From: Fulvivirga sp. M361
GTDB lineage: Bacteria; Bacteroidota; Bacteroidia; Cytophagales; Cyclobacteriaceae
Assembly (NCBI RefSeq): GCF_007097395.1
Contig: NZ_VKDC01000003.1
Span: 186,001-250,000, forward strand
Direction of reading: 5' to 3'
Length of the DNA stretch: 64,000 bases
The notes beneath the pieces are model-generated. The model saw only the letters and a program-made list of their open reading frames with translations, was not told the origin of the DNA and made no database searches. The translations under genes and the position numbers were made by a program. Shown piece by piece: positions 43,201 through 53,431 of this stretch. Position 1 is the first letter of the stretch. Each line of letters starts with the position of its first letter.

Positions 43201-45531
43201 TTAATCATTCAGTATTTCAAATTTTTTGATCAATTCGTTGCCTTCTTCATCTACTATGATCAACTCGTGCATCCCCTTTTTTTCACTAATTTCCATTTGA
43301 TGAAAATCACGAGTCATTCCTAGAAATGAGCCATCCAGGTGCCAAAAAATCTGAAGGCCGGGGTTCCGGTGGGCTAGCTCAAACACCACACCTCCGCGTG
43401 TCCCGTCTAATTCTATGGGTATAAATAGCTTATCGGAGTTTTTGGGATAGATCAATTCCATGGCGGCTGTTCGGTTGGCATCAGCACAGTCTTTGCGTAA
43501 AGGAGGTAAGGTGCGATAAAAAGGGGACGTTCTTTTGAAATACCACTCCTGGACAGGTGGTAAAACAAACCAACTCGCATTTTTTATGTTCGAGGGGGGC
43601 TCACAGTTCGTGTTTACCTGCCATTGTTCATCCTGGCTTAGATGTACCACTTTATGAAAAGGACAGCCCAGCATTTTGGAAACAGCTTTAGGTACCCAGG
43701 TAGTGTCTGTGCTGTTACATCGGGTGGAAGACGGGTATCCGCTTTTGACGCATACTGTGGCCTGCACCATGTCATCATAGGGAGGAAAGAACCAGTCAGA
43801 TGTTTTCAATAAGGTAAAGAGGTCAAACATCAAGGGAGCCGCTGCGGTGACTCCCGTGAGCCCCGTCCGTCCCTCGCCATCGGCATTTCCCACCCAAACG
43901 GCTACTACATATTCTGCGGTTACGCCCACGGCCCATGCGTCTTTATTCCCAAAGCTGGTCCCTGTTTTCCAGGCCACCTGACGACTGGACCGGAAAGATT
44001 GCCATCCATCCTCACTTACCGGCCGGCTTACTTGTGTCATGGCTTTGAAAGTGTGGTATATTGCTCCTGCAGACAGGTATTTGGTATTTCTAGGATAGCT
44101 GCTTAGTGTGGGAGTTATGAGATCCGTTTTAAAAAAATCATTGGATGAATATTCCACTCCCTGGTTTTTTAGTACCCTGGCCATTCCACCATACATATTA
44201 GCGAGGTCGATCAATCTGGCTTCAGCACCACCCAGGATCAATGAGAGACCATAATGATTGGAGGGATAAACCAGGGTGGACATACTCATATTTTTCAGAT
44301 CGTTATAGAATCGGTCTACCCCATATTGCTGAAGCATGCGTACAAAAGGGATGTTCAGTGACCGGTATAACGCTTCATCCGCTTTAACTGCTCCATCGAA
44401 CGAAGGGAAATAGTTTTTAGGTGCGTAACCTGATAAGTAAGTAGGTACGTCAGGCACAAGCATGTTAGGCAATAACTCTCCATGTGTTAATGCAGCCGCA
44501 TACAAAAATGGTTTTAGAATACTACCGGTACTTCTGGGGGCGATCACTACATCTACGGCATTATCATGGTTTTTGCCGGTAGTAGCGTTGCCCACATACG
44601 AAATGATACTACCGTCCTCCACTTTTAAAATGAGTGCAGCTCCATTGTAAACCTCATTGTAGGATAGCTGTGAGACATGATCGTTCAGTATGCGCTGGGT
44701 CTGTCTTTGGAGATTGGGTTTAAGGTTACTTTGTATTCTTTGCCCTCTGTGCCTGCTATATATTCTGTCCAATGCGTGAGGGGCTACCTGTGGCAGGGGA
44801 TAGGGACGTTCTGGAAGGGGCTCTAACTTTGCCAATCGATTGGTTTCATCATCCAGGATATCTTTTGATAATAGCCTGTCGAGTAGGAAATCCCGCTTTT
44901 GTTTTAACAGCTCTTTATTTTTACCCGGATAGATCAGCGAGGGAGCATTCGGCAATACTGCCAATACCGCATATTCTGCCCAGGAAAGCTCATAAGGAGA
45001 TCTTCCAAAATAGCGCCAGGAAGCGGCTTCCAGTCCTACTACATTTCCACCAAAAGGAGCATTTCCTGCATACAGGTTAAGAATTTCATCTTTGCTCAGG
45101 TTAGTCTCCAGGTGAAGTGCGATGAACGTTTCCAACAGTTTCTGCCAATAGTTTCGTGGCTTTCCGGCACGAAGCAGACGTGCCACCTGCATCGTAATCG
45201 TACTACCTCCCTGCACGATCTTACCTTCGCGAAGGTTTACGAGCAGCGAACGTAGTACCGCTACAGGGTTGATGCCAGGATGATATTCAAAGTATTGGTC
45301 TTCAAACTGAAGAATGCAAACTTTGAAACGATGTGGCACTGAGTCAGTAGCTGGGAAACGCCACTGCCCGTCTTCAGCTATACGAGCGCCAAGCAGGTCC
45401 CCATTTGATGCTTCTAATACAGTGGATGTAGGTGTTGTAAAAGAGGGTTCAGGAAGTATAAACCGAGAGATCATCAGCAAAGTCAAAACGACAATGCCAA
45501 ACCACTTTATACTCTTTTTCCAATTTACCAT
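43201..45531 (-). CDS. pbpC: Penicillin-binding protein 1C
   Basis: 776 residues. A membrane anchor (residues about 8-25) is followed by the glycosyltransferase GT51 domain (about 55-240) with EDQYFEYHPGINPVAVLRS and KIVQGGSTITMQVARLLR. The transpeptidase domain (about 270-590) has the nucleophile in RSTGSILKPF (SxxK) and the KTGTS motif (as WKTGTSFGNKDAW). A C-terminal PBP-C domain closes the protein. It polymerises and may cross-link peptidoglycan in the periplasm. The 1C type is often encoded beside an alpha-2-macroglobulin gene, as here, where the 1868-residue partner lies just upstream on the same strand. Confidence 0.95.
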   Translation of the reverse strand: MVNWKKSIKWFGIVVLTLLMISRFILPEPSFTTPTSTVLEASNGDLLGARIAEDGQWRFPATDSVPHRFKVCILQFEDQYFEYHPGINPVAVLRSLLVNLREGKIVQGGSTITMQVARLLRAGKPRNYWQKLLETFIALHLETNLSKDEILNLYAGNAPFGGNVVGLEAASWRYFGRSPYELSWAEYAVLAVLPNAPSLIYPGKNKELLKQKRDFLLDRLLSKDILDDETNRLAKLEPLPERPYPLPQVAPHALDRIYSRHRGQRIQSNLKPNLQRQTQRILNDHVSQLSYNEVYNGAALILKVEDGSIISYVGNATTGKNHDNAVDVVIAPRSTGSILKPFLYAAALTHGELLPNMLVPDVPTYLSGYAPKNYFPSFDGAVKADEALYRSLNIPFVRMLQQYGVDRFYNDLKNMSMSTLVYPSNHYGLSLILGGAEARLIDLANMYGGMARVLKNQGVEYSSNDFFKTDLITPTLSSYPRNTKYLSAGAIYHTFKAMTQVSRPVSEDGWQSFRSSRQVAWKTGTSFGNKDAWAVGVTAEYVVAVWVGNADGEGRTGLTGVTAAAPLMFDLFTLLKTSDWFFPPYDDMVQATVCVKSGYPSSTRCNSTDTTWVPKAVSKMLGCPFHKVVHLSQDEQWQVNTNCEPPSNIKNASWFVLPPVQEWYFKRTSPFYRTLPPLRKDCADANRTAAMELIYPKNSDKLFIPIELDGTRGGVVFELAHRNPGLQIFWHLDGSFLGMTRDFHQMEISEKKGMHELIIVDEEGNELIKKFEILND

Positions 45532-45534
45532 AAT

Positions 45535-45662
45535 ATTGCTCTATGCTCCATGCCCTAAGCCCTGGCTCAAAAGCAACAGGCAAAAAGCAGTCGACAAGCA
45601 CCCAATGTCAAAAACCTATACCCGGCACTTGCCCCCATGCTCCATGCCTTAAACCCTATGCC
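45535..45662. repeat. Dispersed repeat between the alpha-2-macroglobulin and PBP1C genes
   Basis: A 128-base spacer made of short degenerate repeats. ATGCTCCATGCC occurs at 45543-45554 and 45637-45648. The block AAAAAGCAG... at 45582-45616 matches 39891-39925, near the other array, in about 29 of 35 bases. Such word-like repeats are a known type of intergenic sequence in Bacteroidota. It separates two genes that are usually co-transcribed. Confidence 0.6.
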
Positions 45663-48600
45663 CTACTCCCCGGGCCGCACCACTTCCACCCATTGTCCTG
45701 CGGTACGTGCGAATATCTCGTTATCATACATAGATTCTGCCGATACGGCTGACAGGTAATATTTCCCCAGGTAGGCAGCATTAAGCATCACCCGAAAAGT
45801 TTTTGTATGGTTACCTGAATTATAGGTAGTATACCTGTACAGATCGAAATAAGTAAGCACTCTGTCATCACGAATATCCTGGTAATCAGGGATGTCAGCT
45901 GTATGTACGGATTGAGTGCCATCCATTCGCGTATTCAGTATTTCCCAACCTGATGGAAATATCTGGGTCAGGGCCATGTTTTCCAGTCTTAGGTTTGGAT
46001 TGTTATGACTTACCGTAACCTCTGCCATGAAATCGGTTCCCTGTTCAATCTTAGTGGGGTCCAGATTTTGGTCATCCATCGTTAAGTAATTCACATATAT
46101 TTCCAGGTTGCTCTGTGCGCTGGTTTCATTGCCCATAGGTGGTACGCCTGATATCGCCATTCGTGCAAAAAGTACACCCTCTCCTTTATTGGTAATACTT
46201 GCAGTTCCCTGTTTCGTTTTCGTGTTTTCAACCTGTATGAGTCTTAAAGGCAATGTAGAAGTCAGGTTGTCTTTTTGCTTCCCGATTTCATAGCTGAATT
46301 TCATCGCTTTGGAAGTACCATCCGACCCTGCAAACTTTACCATGGCCATCAGACAGTAAGCAGTAGATTGAGTACTTAACCATCGCTTGCCTGAGAGGGC
46401 AGAAGAAATACTTTTTACCAGAGTGATAGCTTCGGTGCGCCGATCCATAACACTCATAGCTTCCAGCACCATGGCATTGTCACGATCTATTGATCCGTAG
46501 GTGTAGCTGTCATTGCCTTTGGTAGGTACGTAAGTATGTACATTGGCAATCATTTTTTGAGCGGTTTGCTGCTGTCCGGCCAGGTGGTACGTCATCGCCA
46601 GGCGCCATATGCCGGTGGCACCAAGTTTGTTATCCGCTTTTAACCGGTTCATGGCCCCTATCTCCGGTTTTCCGGCAAGGGCCAGGGTGTACAAACGATA
46701 GACCTGTGCAAAATCATACCTGTAGTTGACATGACGGCCCCTGGAGTCAGTGGTTTTCACCGGGTTGTAATTTCGTGCGGTACGTTTTTGATATTGGATC
46801 CATTTGTTTTTCATGCCAATGGGAAGCGTAAAGCCCTTGGCTTCGGCCTCTAACATAAAATGACCTGCATAGCTGGTGGCCCAATCACTTGAACGCGTGC
46901 CGTTTGGCCAGTAGCTGAATCCACCATCACTGTACTGAAAAGAATTTAATTTTCGAAGCGCTGATTTAATATTGTCTGACATACGGGCCTCTACACGGCT
47001 GTCCACCTCCATTACATCCCCAATGTATAACTGAGGGAAAGCTTTGGAAGTAGTTTGTTCAATACATCCATGTGGATAGCCGATGAGGTATTTGAGCCTT
47101 CGTTCGAAGTCAATGGGTGGAATGTTGGAAAGCTCCAACGTGGCAGCATTAGTGCCATCCACGCCAAAAAAGCTATAGGCCAGCTCTGAAGTTTTGCCTG
47201 GTTCAATAACAGTTTCTACAAAATCCGTGGCTTCCGGGTTGGGGTTACGGACTTCCAGCTCTATCTCATGACTTGCTTTTTCACGGCCACTGCTTACTAT
47301 GACTTTTACCGTTCCCTTACCTATAGCTGAAGCCACGTCCAGTTCAAAATTTACCACCTGATCACCTGGTTGGTCAAAACGAATGGTCTGTGTATGGGTA
47401 TACCCTTTTTTGAAAAGTGTATTGGCCTCTACCTGTACTTTTACCTCTTTGATCTTTTTCTCCATAGCAAATACAGTGACCGGCAGTTTTACAGACTCTT
47501 CGGGACCAAGCACACGTGGGAGCGTAGCCAGTACCATGAGCGGTTTTTTCACCGGAGTGGTTTTTTCCGCATTTCCATAAGCCCCATCCTGACCGGCTAT
47601 GACCATAGTACGGACAGAGCCTACGTAGTTAGGAATATCAATTTCATGGACATTTTTATCACCACTTTCCAATTCATAGGGGCCTAAATAACGTACCATG
47701 GGCTTAAAGCGATTCACACTTTCTTTTTCATCAGCAGCTGCTTCTTCATCACCACCAATACTTAGCAAGCGTTCCAGCTTTCCGCCATAAGCCCCGATGA
47801 CCTGGTCATACAGGTCCCATGTTTTTACCCCCAATGCTTCCCTGGCATAGAAAACCGGGTGTGGATTTGGTGTGCGGAAACGAGTAAGGTCAAGTAAGCC
47901 ATCATCTACTATGGCCAGAGTGTACGTCATGGGCTTACCGCCTTTTTCCGATATTCTTACCTTTATTTTGGATTCGGGCTCCAGTTCGTCGGGCATGTTT
48001 ATGACCGGTTCCAGGTGGGTCTGTGGATCTTCCACCAGTAGTGGGATCACCCCATACAGTCGGATAGGCAAGTTATTTTCATGAACATGAGGCTGTAACA
48101 TGGTAACACTGACAAAGGCATTAGGCGCCATATCGGGAGTTATGGTTAAATTGTGAGTAATTTCACCTTCACTCACTTCCAGCCAGCTGGCTTCTATCAC
48201 TTTTGATCCCGATTCCACCGTAAGTAATGCGCGCCCATTGCCGCTGGAAGGAATGGATATTTTAGCTGTTTCCCCAACGCTGTATTTTTCTTTATCAGAA
48301 GAAAATGAAAGCATGGAAGCCCCACCGGGATTTTCGCGCTTTCCTCTGCCTGCCCATCCGGGCCAGTCCACATAGACAATTTTTCCGGTGCTATGCCCGC
48401 TTTTTCGGTCCGTAACACGGATCATATATCTTCCCCAGTCCGGGTATTCTATTTTAAAACTGAATGTTCCTTTGCCGTTGACGGTTTTAGCTTTAAACTT
48501 TTGGAGCCAGTTTTTATAGGAACTACCTACATAATTTGCCAGGTATTCATCAGAGGAATCCCACCACCATCTCCAGTTAAGTTTATACACGCTTACGTCC

Positions 48601-51269
48601 ATGCCGTCTACACTGACGGGTTTGCCTTCCGGGTCAACCGTTACTAGTTGAATAGTGTGTAAGGTATCGGTTAACAGCATTCCTCTACGGTCACCTTTAG
48701 GAGTTTTAATGCCTACATAATGTTCATAAGGTGAGTAGGGGATAGAGAACCGGTCGATGCTGAAATCCCCACTTTCCTCGAAAACGCGTGTTACGAAGTT
48801 GGCCCGTAGCTTTCCGGGAGCGGCGTCGTTTACCCTGATATTTGCTTTCACTGTAGCTGAACCGTTCTCATCAATGTTGTCGTCAAACAATATTTGTTCA
48901 TCTGCTTCAAAACGTCTGGCAGGGTCAGTGAAAGTGTATTCAGGATACTTATCAAAAGAAGTAGTACCGGGCGTCAGCGTTACGGCCACTTTAGCCCGTA
49001 GGTTCCTTGCTACGGCACCATGCAGCCAGGTGACATTCATTTCACCTCGTACATCCGGTCGATGCACGGAAAGCATGTCTACGCCAAAATCCATTTTTAC
49101 TTTGAGGCGATTGGGCTTAATGGCTTCAATTTTCAATATTTTGGTAAAAGTAGCTCCACCTACTTTGGCTTTCATCGTCCAGTTGCCGGTAGGAGCTTCG
49201 GCTTCCGTTTTTACCGTAAAATTGAAAAAACCGTTCAGCCCGGTATTTTTCACCATCCGGTGAGTGATCTGACCTAATGGATTGGTCATTTCAAAGATCA
49301 CCGGATGACTTTCCGGGAGCAGTTGGGCTTTATCTTCCAGCATCAGGTTGAGAAAAAGTGTATCTCCGGGACGCCAAACGCCTCTTTCTCCATAGATGTA
49401 GCCTTTTAATCCATTTTGCACGGTCTGACCACTGACATCGAACTGGCTAAGAGAAAGAGAAGAGCCGTGGTCCAATTTCAGGTAGCCTCTTTCAGTGCCA
49501 TTACGGGCCACCAGCAGAAAGGGTTTGGTAGACAGGTCCACTTCCACCATACCCTGACCATCTGTTTTGCCTGAAGTGATCAGCTGGTTTTGGAAATTGT
49601 AAAGTTCAATGTCTATTCCGGACAATGCATCTGTAGTGCGAAGGTCAGTGGCAGCCACTAAGATTTTCCGGTTTTTACCTCCTTTGGCAATCAGTCCGAT
49701 GTTGGACGCCAGTATGTTTCTGCTCACTTTTCGGTTTTGACGATAATACGCCTGGTGACAGGGATTGTCACGTTCATTCCAGTCATAATTGTAGCCGTAC
49801 CCATAATCGTCATAATAGTAATCCTGGTAATAGTCCCATTGAGAACTCTCCTGGTCCTCATACGTATCCCAGTTTTCTTCTGTCTCAGTGTTATCTTCTT
49901 CATCACTCTCACCTTCGCAAGCGTACATCGAGTAGGCCTTTCGGAATCCCAGTTCTATCCGGTAGATAGCGCCGGGTTCTTCTTTGATGATCTCAGCAAG
50001 GTCTAAAGTGAATTTGTTCCATACCCCATAATCTATGGGGGTGTCGGAAGTAAGATTGATCTTCTTTTTAAGGATCGGCCGGCCTACGCGTGTCATTTGC
50101 GCATTACCCCCTAGTCGGTTGACCTGTAAAAACTGTTGGATATTACTTTCATAGATCTTAATGATCTTCACATCTACAGCATTCAGGTTGACGGCTTCAA
50201 ATGGAAATACCATGCCGTCTGTGCCTGGCAGAATGATGCCGTTACCCGTTAAACGTACGGCAGGTTTAACTTCTACAAATGCCAGTTCTATTTTCTGGGC
50301 CTCGGCCAGTCGGTTACCCCGTATATTTTTCACCCCTTGTTCTACGATCAGGTTTTTCGTTCCTTTTTGGCGTGTGCTGGTGTATACTTTGACGGTATTT
50401 TCTTCTATTACATAACGAAGGTTAGAAACTCCATCGATACGAATGAGTCCCTGCAGGTTCTGGTCTTTTTTCAATGGGTCTGAAAAACGGACCTGTATAT
50501 ATTGTTCGGGCGATTGTATTACAGTAGCTTCCATCATGACAAAATCACTCAACGAGGGGATCTCGTATTCCAGATTGCCTTCTACTTCTACCTCTACAGG
50601 GTCACCAGACCACTCCAGTAATACAATGCCGGCACTTTCCTTTCGCTCTACGCTGTCTATGGTGAACTCATGGTATTTTCCGGAAGCGTAATGCGTCCAT
50701 CGTATCTTGAGGCGCTGCTTGTTTTGCTCCGCATGTAAGAGTTTAACCACTTCTTCTTCTGTCATATAATCAACAGAAGTCAACTGGCCGGTAAGGCTAT
50801 TCCAAACCAGGTCATTTTCATCGTACAATTGTGTGCCTTCCACAGAAAGATCAAAAGATTGAGTAGGCGTCTGGATCTGGTAGTTAAATTCATCAAATTC
50901 TGAGGTCACGTCCAGCACCTTACCTAATTCAAAGGTCACATCATATTGTGTGCCTGAGGCTAAGAATTCTTCAAAGCGAAACGCTATGGTTTGATTGTCT
51001 ATCCAAAAGGCTTTTCCTTTAGCTTTGGGTGAGAAGTCAAAGAGGGTTTCTTCAATAACCCCTTCAGATTCCGTAAACTGCTGGCTTGCACTGGCCAGTC
51101 GTATGGTTAATTCTGAGTTTTTTGAGATAAATCCCGAAGTAAAGCTGCTGATGTATTCGCTGAACGCCGGATCAGGGTCACCCATTTTTTCTTTTTTACA
51201 GCTGGTAAAGGGTAAGATAAAGGCCAGAAAAAGAAAGAGAAATGGCCGGGGTAAGGGCAAAGCGATCAT
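45663..51269 (-). CDS. Bacterial alpha-2-macroglobulin-like lipoprotein
   Basis: 1868 residues, a full-length bacterial A2M. Lipobox LPFTSCKK (Cys 24). MG-type beta sandwiches fill the first two thirds, including an MG2-like region with GYIYGERGVWRPGDTLFL around residue 635. The thioester motif is present as YPHGCIEQTTS (Cys1402, Gln1405) and is followed by an alpha-toroid of repeated helices. Such proteins trap attacking proteases by a covalent thioester and guard the periplasm together with PBP1C, which repairs the wall; the pbpC gene is next. Odd: residues about 453-500 are an acidic, tyrosine-rich insert (WDYYQDYYYDDYGYGYNYD). Confidence 0.95.
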   Translation of the reverse strand: MIALPLPRPFLFLFLAFILPFTSCKKEKMGDPDPAFSEYISSFTSGFISKNSELTIRLASASQQFTESEGVIEETLFDFSPKAKGKAFWIDNQTIAFRFEEFLASGTQYDVTFELGKVLDVTSEFDEFNYQIQTPTQSFDLSVEGTQLYDENDLVWNSLTGQLTSVDYMTEEEVVKLLHAEQNKQRLKIRWTHYASGKYHEFTIDSVERKESAGIVLLEWSGDPVEVEVEGNLEYEIPSLSDFVMMEATVIQSPEQYIQVRFSDPLKKDQNLQGLIRIDGVSNLRYVIEENTVKVYTSTRQKGTKNLIVEQGVKNIRGNRLAEAQKIELAFVEVKPAVRLTGNGIILPGTDGMVFPFEAVNLNAVDVKIIKIYESNIQQFLQVNRLGGNAQMTRVGRPILKKKINLTSDTPIDYGVWNKFTLDLAEIIKEEPGAIYRIELGFRKAYSMYACEGESDEEDNTETEENWDTYEDQESSQWDYYQDYYYDDYGYGYNYDWNERDNPCHQAYYRQNRKVSRNILASNIGLIAKGGKNRKILVAATDLRTTDALSGIDIELYNFQNQLITSGKTDGQGMVEVDLSTKPFLLVARNGTERGYLKLDHGSSLSLSQFDVSGQTVQNGLKGYIYGERGVWRPGDTLFLNLMLEDKAQLLPESHPVIFEMTNPLGQITHRMVKNTGLNGFFNFTVKTEAEAPTGNWTMKAKVGGATFTKILKIEAIKPNRLKVKMDFGVDMLSVHRPDVRGEMNVTWLHGAVARNLRAKVAVTLTPGTTSFDKYPEYTFTDPARRFEADEQILFDDNIDENGSATVKANIRVNDAAPGKLRANFVTRVFEESGDFSIDRFSIPYSPYEHYVGIKTPKGDRRGMLLTDTLHTIQLVTVDPEGKPVSVDGMDVSVYKLNWRWWWDSSDEYLANYVGSSYKNWLQKFKAKTVNGKGTFSFKIEYPDWGRYMIRVTDRKSGHSTGKIVYVDWPGWAGRGKRENPGGASMLSFSSDKEKYSVGETAKISIPSSGNGRALLTVESGSKVIEASWLEVSEGEITHNLTITPDMAPNAFVSVTMLQPHVHENNLPIRLYGVIPLLVEDPQTHLEPVINMPDELEPESKIKVRISEKGGKPMTYTLAIVDDGLLDLTRFRTPNPHPVFYAREALGVKTWDLYDQVIGAYGGKLERLLSIGGDEEAAADEKESVNRFKPMVRYLGPYELESGDKNVHEIDIPNYVGSVRTMVIAGQDGAYGNAEKTTPVKKPLMVLATLPRVLGPEESVKLPVTVFAMEKKIKEVKVQVEANTLFKKGYTHTQTIRFDQPGDQVVNFELDVASAIGKGTVKVIVSSGREKASHEIELEVRNPNPEATDFVETVIEPGKTSELAYSFFGVDGTNAATLELSNIPPIDFERRLKYLIGYPHGCIEQTTSKAFPQLYIGDVMEVDSRVEARMSDNIKSALRKLNSFQYSDGGFSYWPNGTRSSDWATSYAGHFMLEAEAKGFTLPIGMKNKWIQYQKRTARNYNPVKTTDSRGRHVNYRYDFAQVYRLYTLALAGKPEIGAMNRLKADNKLGATGIWRLAMTYHLAGQQQTAQKMIANVHTYVPTKGNDSYTYGSIDRDNAMVLEAMSVMDRRTEAITLVKSISSALSGKRWLSTQSTAYCLMAMVKFAGSDGTSKAMKFSYEIGKQKDNLTSTLPLRLIQVENTKTKQGTASITNKGEGVLFARMAISGVPPMGNETSAQSNLEIYVNYLTMDDQNLDPTKIEQGTDFMAEVTVSHNNPNLRLENMALTQIFPSGWEILNTRMDGTQSVHTADIPDYQDIRDDRVLTYFDLYRYTTYNSGNHTKTFRVMLNAAYLGKYYLSAVSAESMYDNEIFARTAGQWVEVVRPGE

Positions 51270-51883
51270 CAGGAATGTTAAGGTTTATATACAGTCCCTA
51301 ATATGGTCATATTATTTGAATAATGGAATGATGAAAGATAGCTTTTGGCTTTTTTCAGTGGTTGGACTTACCATGAAGTTGAAATAGGCAGGACCTGTAA
51401 TTTTACGGTTGCCTCTGATATTTTTGGATGGGTTTCTAACTGTTGTATCTTATAATAAAAGCAATATTTTGTACCATCCCCATAGAACACCCATTGAAAA
51501 TAAAGAGCTAACAAATGTTGAAACAGGGTAAATTTCATTACGCATGATAGCCGTTCGTTTCTATATCTTTATTATTCGCGGCACGGACACAAACTAGTTG
51601 GAGTATGAATTAAAATCAACTGGCTATAACATTTCTCAACTCATTTAAATTGCTTAATTTCATTCTGGAATTTAGAAAAAAGTTCATCTCTTAGCTGCCC
51701 GTCTGTTTATAATTATTTTCAAATTCTCGGACTAATTACCATGGGTGCATCAATGATTTCATAGTAGTGATTAGCTGATATTATAGATAAGGATATTGAG
51801 ATATTCCATTATGTAGTACTGTCACAGGCGACGCCGAAAACCTGTTAATAGAGTAGGTCTGAATAGTTCATTAAATCAAAATC
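51270..51883. other. Intergenic region before the small secreted peptide
   Basis: 614 AT-rich bases with no supported gene. A single half-copy of the 19509-type palindrome (ATGTAGTAC at 51811-51819) has a broken right arm (CTG in place of CAT) and is probably chance. Confidence 0.4.
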
Positions 51884-52132
51884 ATGAAAAAATTAAAAAG
51901 AATTTTACCGGTATTAGCTTTTTTATTTGCGATAGGTTTAGCTTTTGCTGACCCAGCCAGAGACTTTATTATTACTCCATCCGGGCAGGTTGCAGTTGTT
52001 TCTGAATTAGGTCCTGAATGTAATATAAATAACGTGGGACCAGCTTGTACAGTTTTTGGCTTGACAGTATATGATGCTGTAGATGCAAATGGAAATCCAA
52101 TAAATATAAAAAGACTAGGCCTACTACCTTGA
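51884..52132 (+). CDS. Small secreted peptide resembling DUF6520
   Basis: 82 residues. A typical signal peptide (MKKLKRILPVLAFLFAIGLA) is followed by a short mature part with two cysteines (ECNINNVGPAC). The N-terminus and size match the DUF6520 group of Bacteroidota small exported peptides; the group has no known function. It stands alone on the plus strand and is followed by an inverted repeat of about 85 bases. Confidence is lower for the family than for the ORF. Confidence 0.65.
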   Translation: MKKLKRILPVLAFLFAIGLAFADPARDFIITPSGQVAVVSELGPECNINNVGPACTVFGLTVYDAVDANGNPINIKRLGLLP

Positions 52133-52147
52133 CCGGGTAGTAAGTTG

Positions 52148-52233
52148 AGAGGCCGTCTCAAAAGTAATTTTGAATAGCCCCAGCTTTTGTATAAGAGGTA
52201 CCTGAATGCATTTACCTTTTTGAGACAGCCTCT
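52148..52233. repeat. IS-end-like inverted repeat (possible MITE or remnant)
   Basis: The arms AGAGGC-GTCTCAAAA (52148-52163) and its reverse complement at 52218-52233 match in 15 of 16 bases around a 54-base non-coding core. GAGGCTGTCTCAAAA-like ends recall Bacteroidota IS ends. The right arm could also act in a long-range terminator for the small peptide gene; the 54-base loop argues against a simple one. Confidence 0.45.
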
Positions 52234-52422
52234 TCAGTTGTAGTTTTCACTACGCTCCAATTGCCTTAAGCTTCATAAAGCTACTGGTTACCACTTGTTT
52301 CAGGAGTAATTCAGTATAGTAATGCATTGTTTTTATAAAATAATGTACTGAAAGGAGTAATACGACAAGTGCTGGAATAAGATGGTTTTACCTTACAAAA
52401 TCAAGCTAGAGTGAAATACTAA

Positions 52423-52545
52423 ATTTCATATCGATTAGAAAATGATACTCTTCAGATTAGTGTAAGTGATCTGGGTGCAGGGGTGTATTTTGTACGAAAA
52501 ATAAACGAAGAAAAAGTGGTTAGCAAAAGGCTTGTCAGACAATAG
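52423..52545 (+). pseudogene. Orphan T9SS sorting-domain tail
   Basis: The frame 52423-52545 has no start codon and is bounded by a stop at 52420-52422. It reads QISVSDLGAGVYFVRKI then NEEKVVSKRLVRQ before a stop. That is the terminal half of a T9SS type A sorting domain (the usual pattern is LSxGxYxV then a K-rich strand). Nothing in the next 300 bases upstream restores the rest, so it looks like the remnant of a deleted exported protein. Confidence 0.7.
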
Positions 52546-52662
52546 CGTATTATTAGCATGTGTCGCTTTATCAGATCTAAAACCTTGTTGAGGTTTAGTG
52601 CGGCGACCTCAAGACTAGTGTGAGGTTATATTTTATAAACAGATACTCAATAGAAAAAACTT

Positions 52663-53088
52663 TCAAGAAGATGATATTACTTTAACATTAACTAACCAAT
52701 TTCTTGCCTCTTCCGGATCATGGAATTGTTTTAATTCATAATTAGAAACTTTTTTAATAGTATCCCTGGCAGAAAGTTTAGCAAAGATATTATTGGGAAG
52801 TACTATGGCTTGAAATAGCTCACCATTCTTAATTAATTTGGACATGATTTCCTCGGCGATCCAATCTTTTGACCCATCAAAAGAACCTTGCATATTACGC
52901 AGATCAGCCAGCCATTTTTTAATGTTCCTGGCAAGTATTTGTTCTTGTACGTAGACCAGAACTTCCTTGAAATTGTCCTGACTGCCAAATACACCGTTCC
53001 AGACATCAGAAATAATGTCTGTCTCTTCCTCGTAATGAACGATGGCATAAGCTTTACCTGAGGTGTCTTTAAACTCTTTTAGTAACAT
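52663..53088 (-). CDS. Small cytosolic protein, SpoIIAA/STAS-like
   Basis: 141 residues, no signal peptide. The alternating strand-helix pattern (YAIVHYEEETDIISDVWNGV, then NIKKWLADLRNMQGS, then FQAIVLPNNIFAKLSARDTI) fits the SpoIIAA/STAS-like fold seen in many Bacteroidota proteins, but I recognise no conserved catalytic or phosphorylated residue. Function unknown. Monocistronic. Confidence 0.7.
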   Translation of the reverse strand: MLLKEFKDTSGKAYAIVHYEEETDIISDVWNGVFGSQDNFKEVLVYVQEQILARNIKKWLADLRNMQGSFDGSKDWIAEEIMSKLIKNGELFQAIVLPNNIFAKLSARDTIKKVSNYELKQFHDPEEARNWLVNVKVISSS

Positions 53089-53431
53089 ATTCTTTTGTTA
53101 AATACCAAAACTGAAAATTCAATACTGTCGTCATCATAGATGATTTGTTTTATTGATGCAGTATTAACTAAAAAAATACGAATAAGTTTTTGAAAAAAAT
53201 AGATTAATTTTTACACTAACACATTCATTATCAGATTTTAATGTTAAGAGTGTTCTTTATATTATAATAGATTTTCGGAAGAGAAAACGGATCTGTTATT
53301 TGTGATATAAGCAACTTTTTAAAGTAGCCTGAATCGATCCTCCTAGCTCCTGTACTTGGAGGTATTATGCTAAACTTAATATCAGGCGAGAACTGTGGTT
53401 GGCTTAGGTTACGATCTGATCTATTACAGCT
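53089..53431. other. Intergenic region, no gene seen
   Basis: 343 AT-rich bases between the STAS-like gene and the end of the PorP/SprF-like gene. No RNA gene, promoter match or hairpin of note was seen. Confidence 0.5.

Noticed and set aside
48757-49263. 168-residue ORF antisense to alpha-2-macroglobulin
   Set aside because: A shadow of the well-supported A2M frame.
51809-51822. Third copy of the GntR palindrome
   Set aside because: Only the left arm is present; the right arm reads CTG in place of CAT, and no related gene follows.
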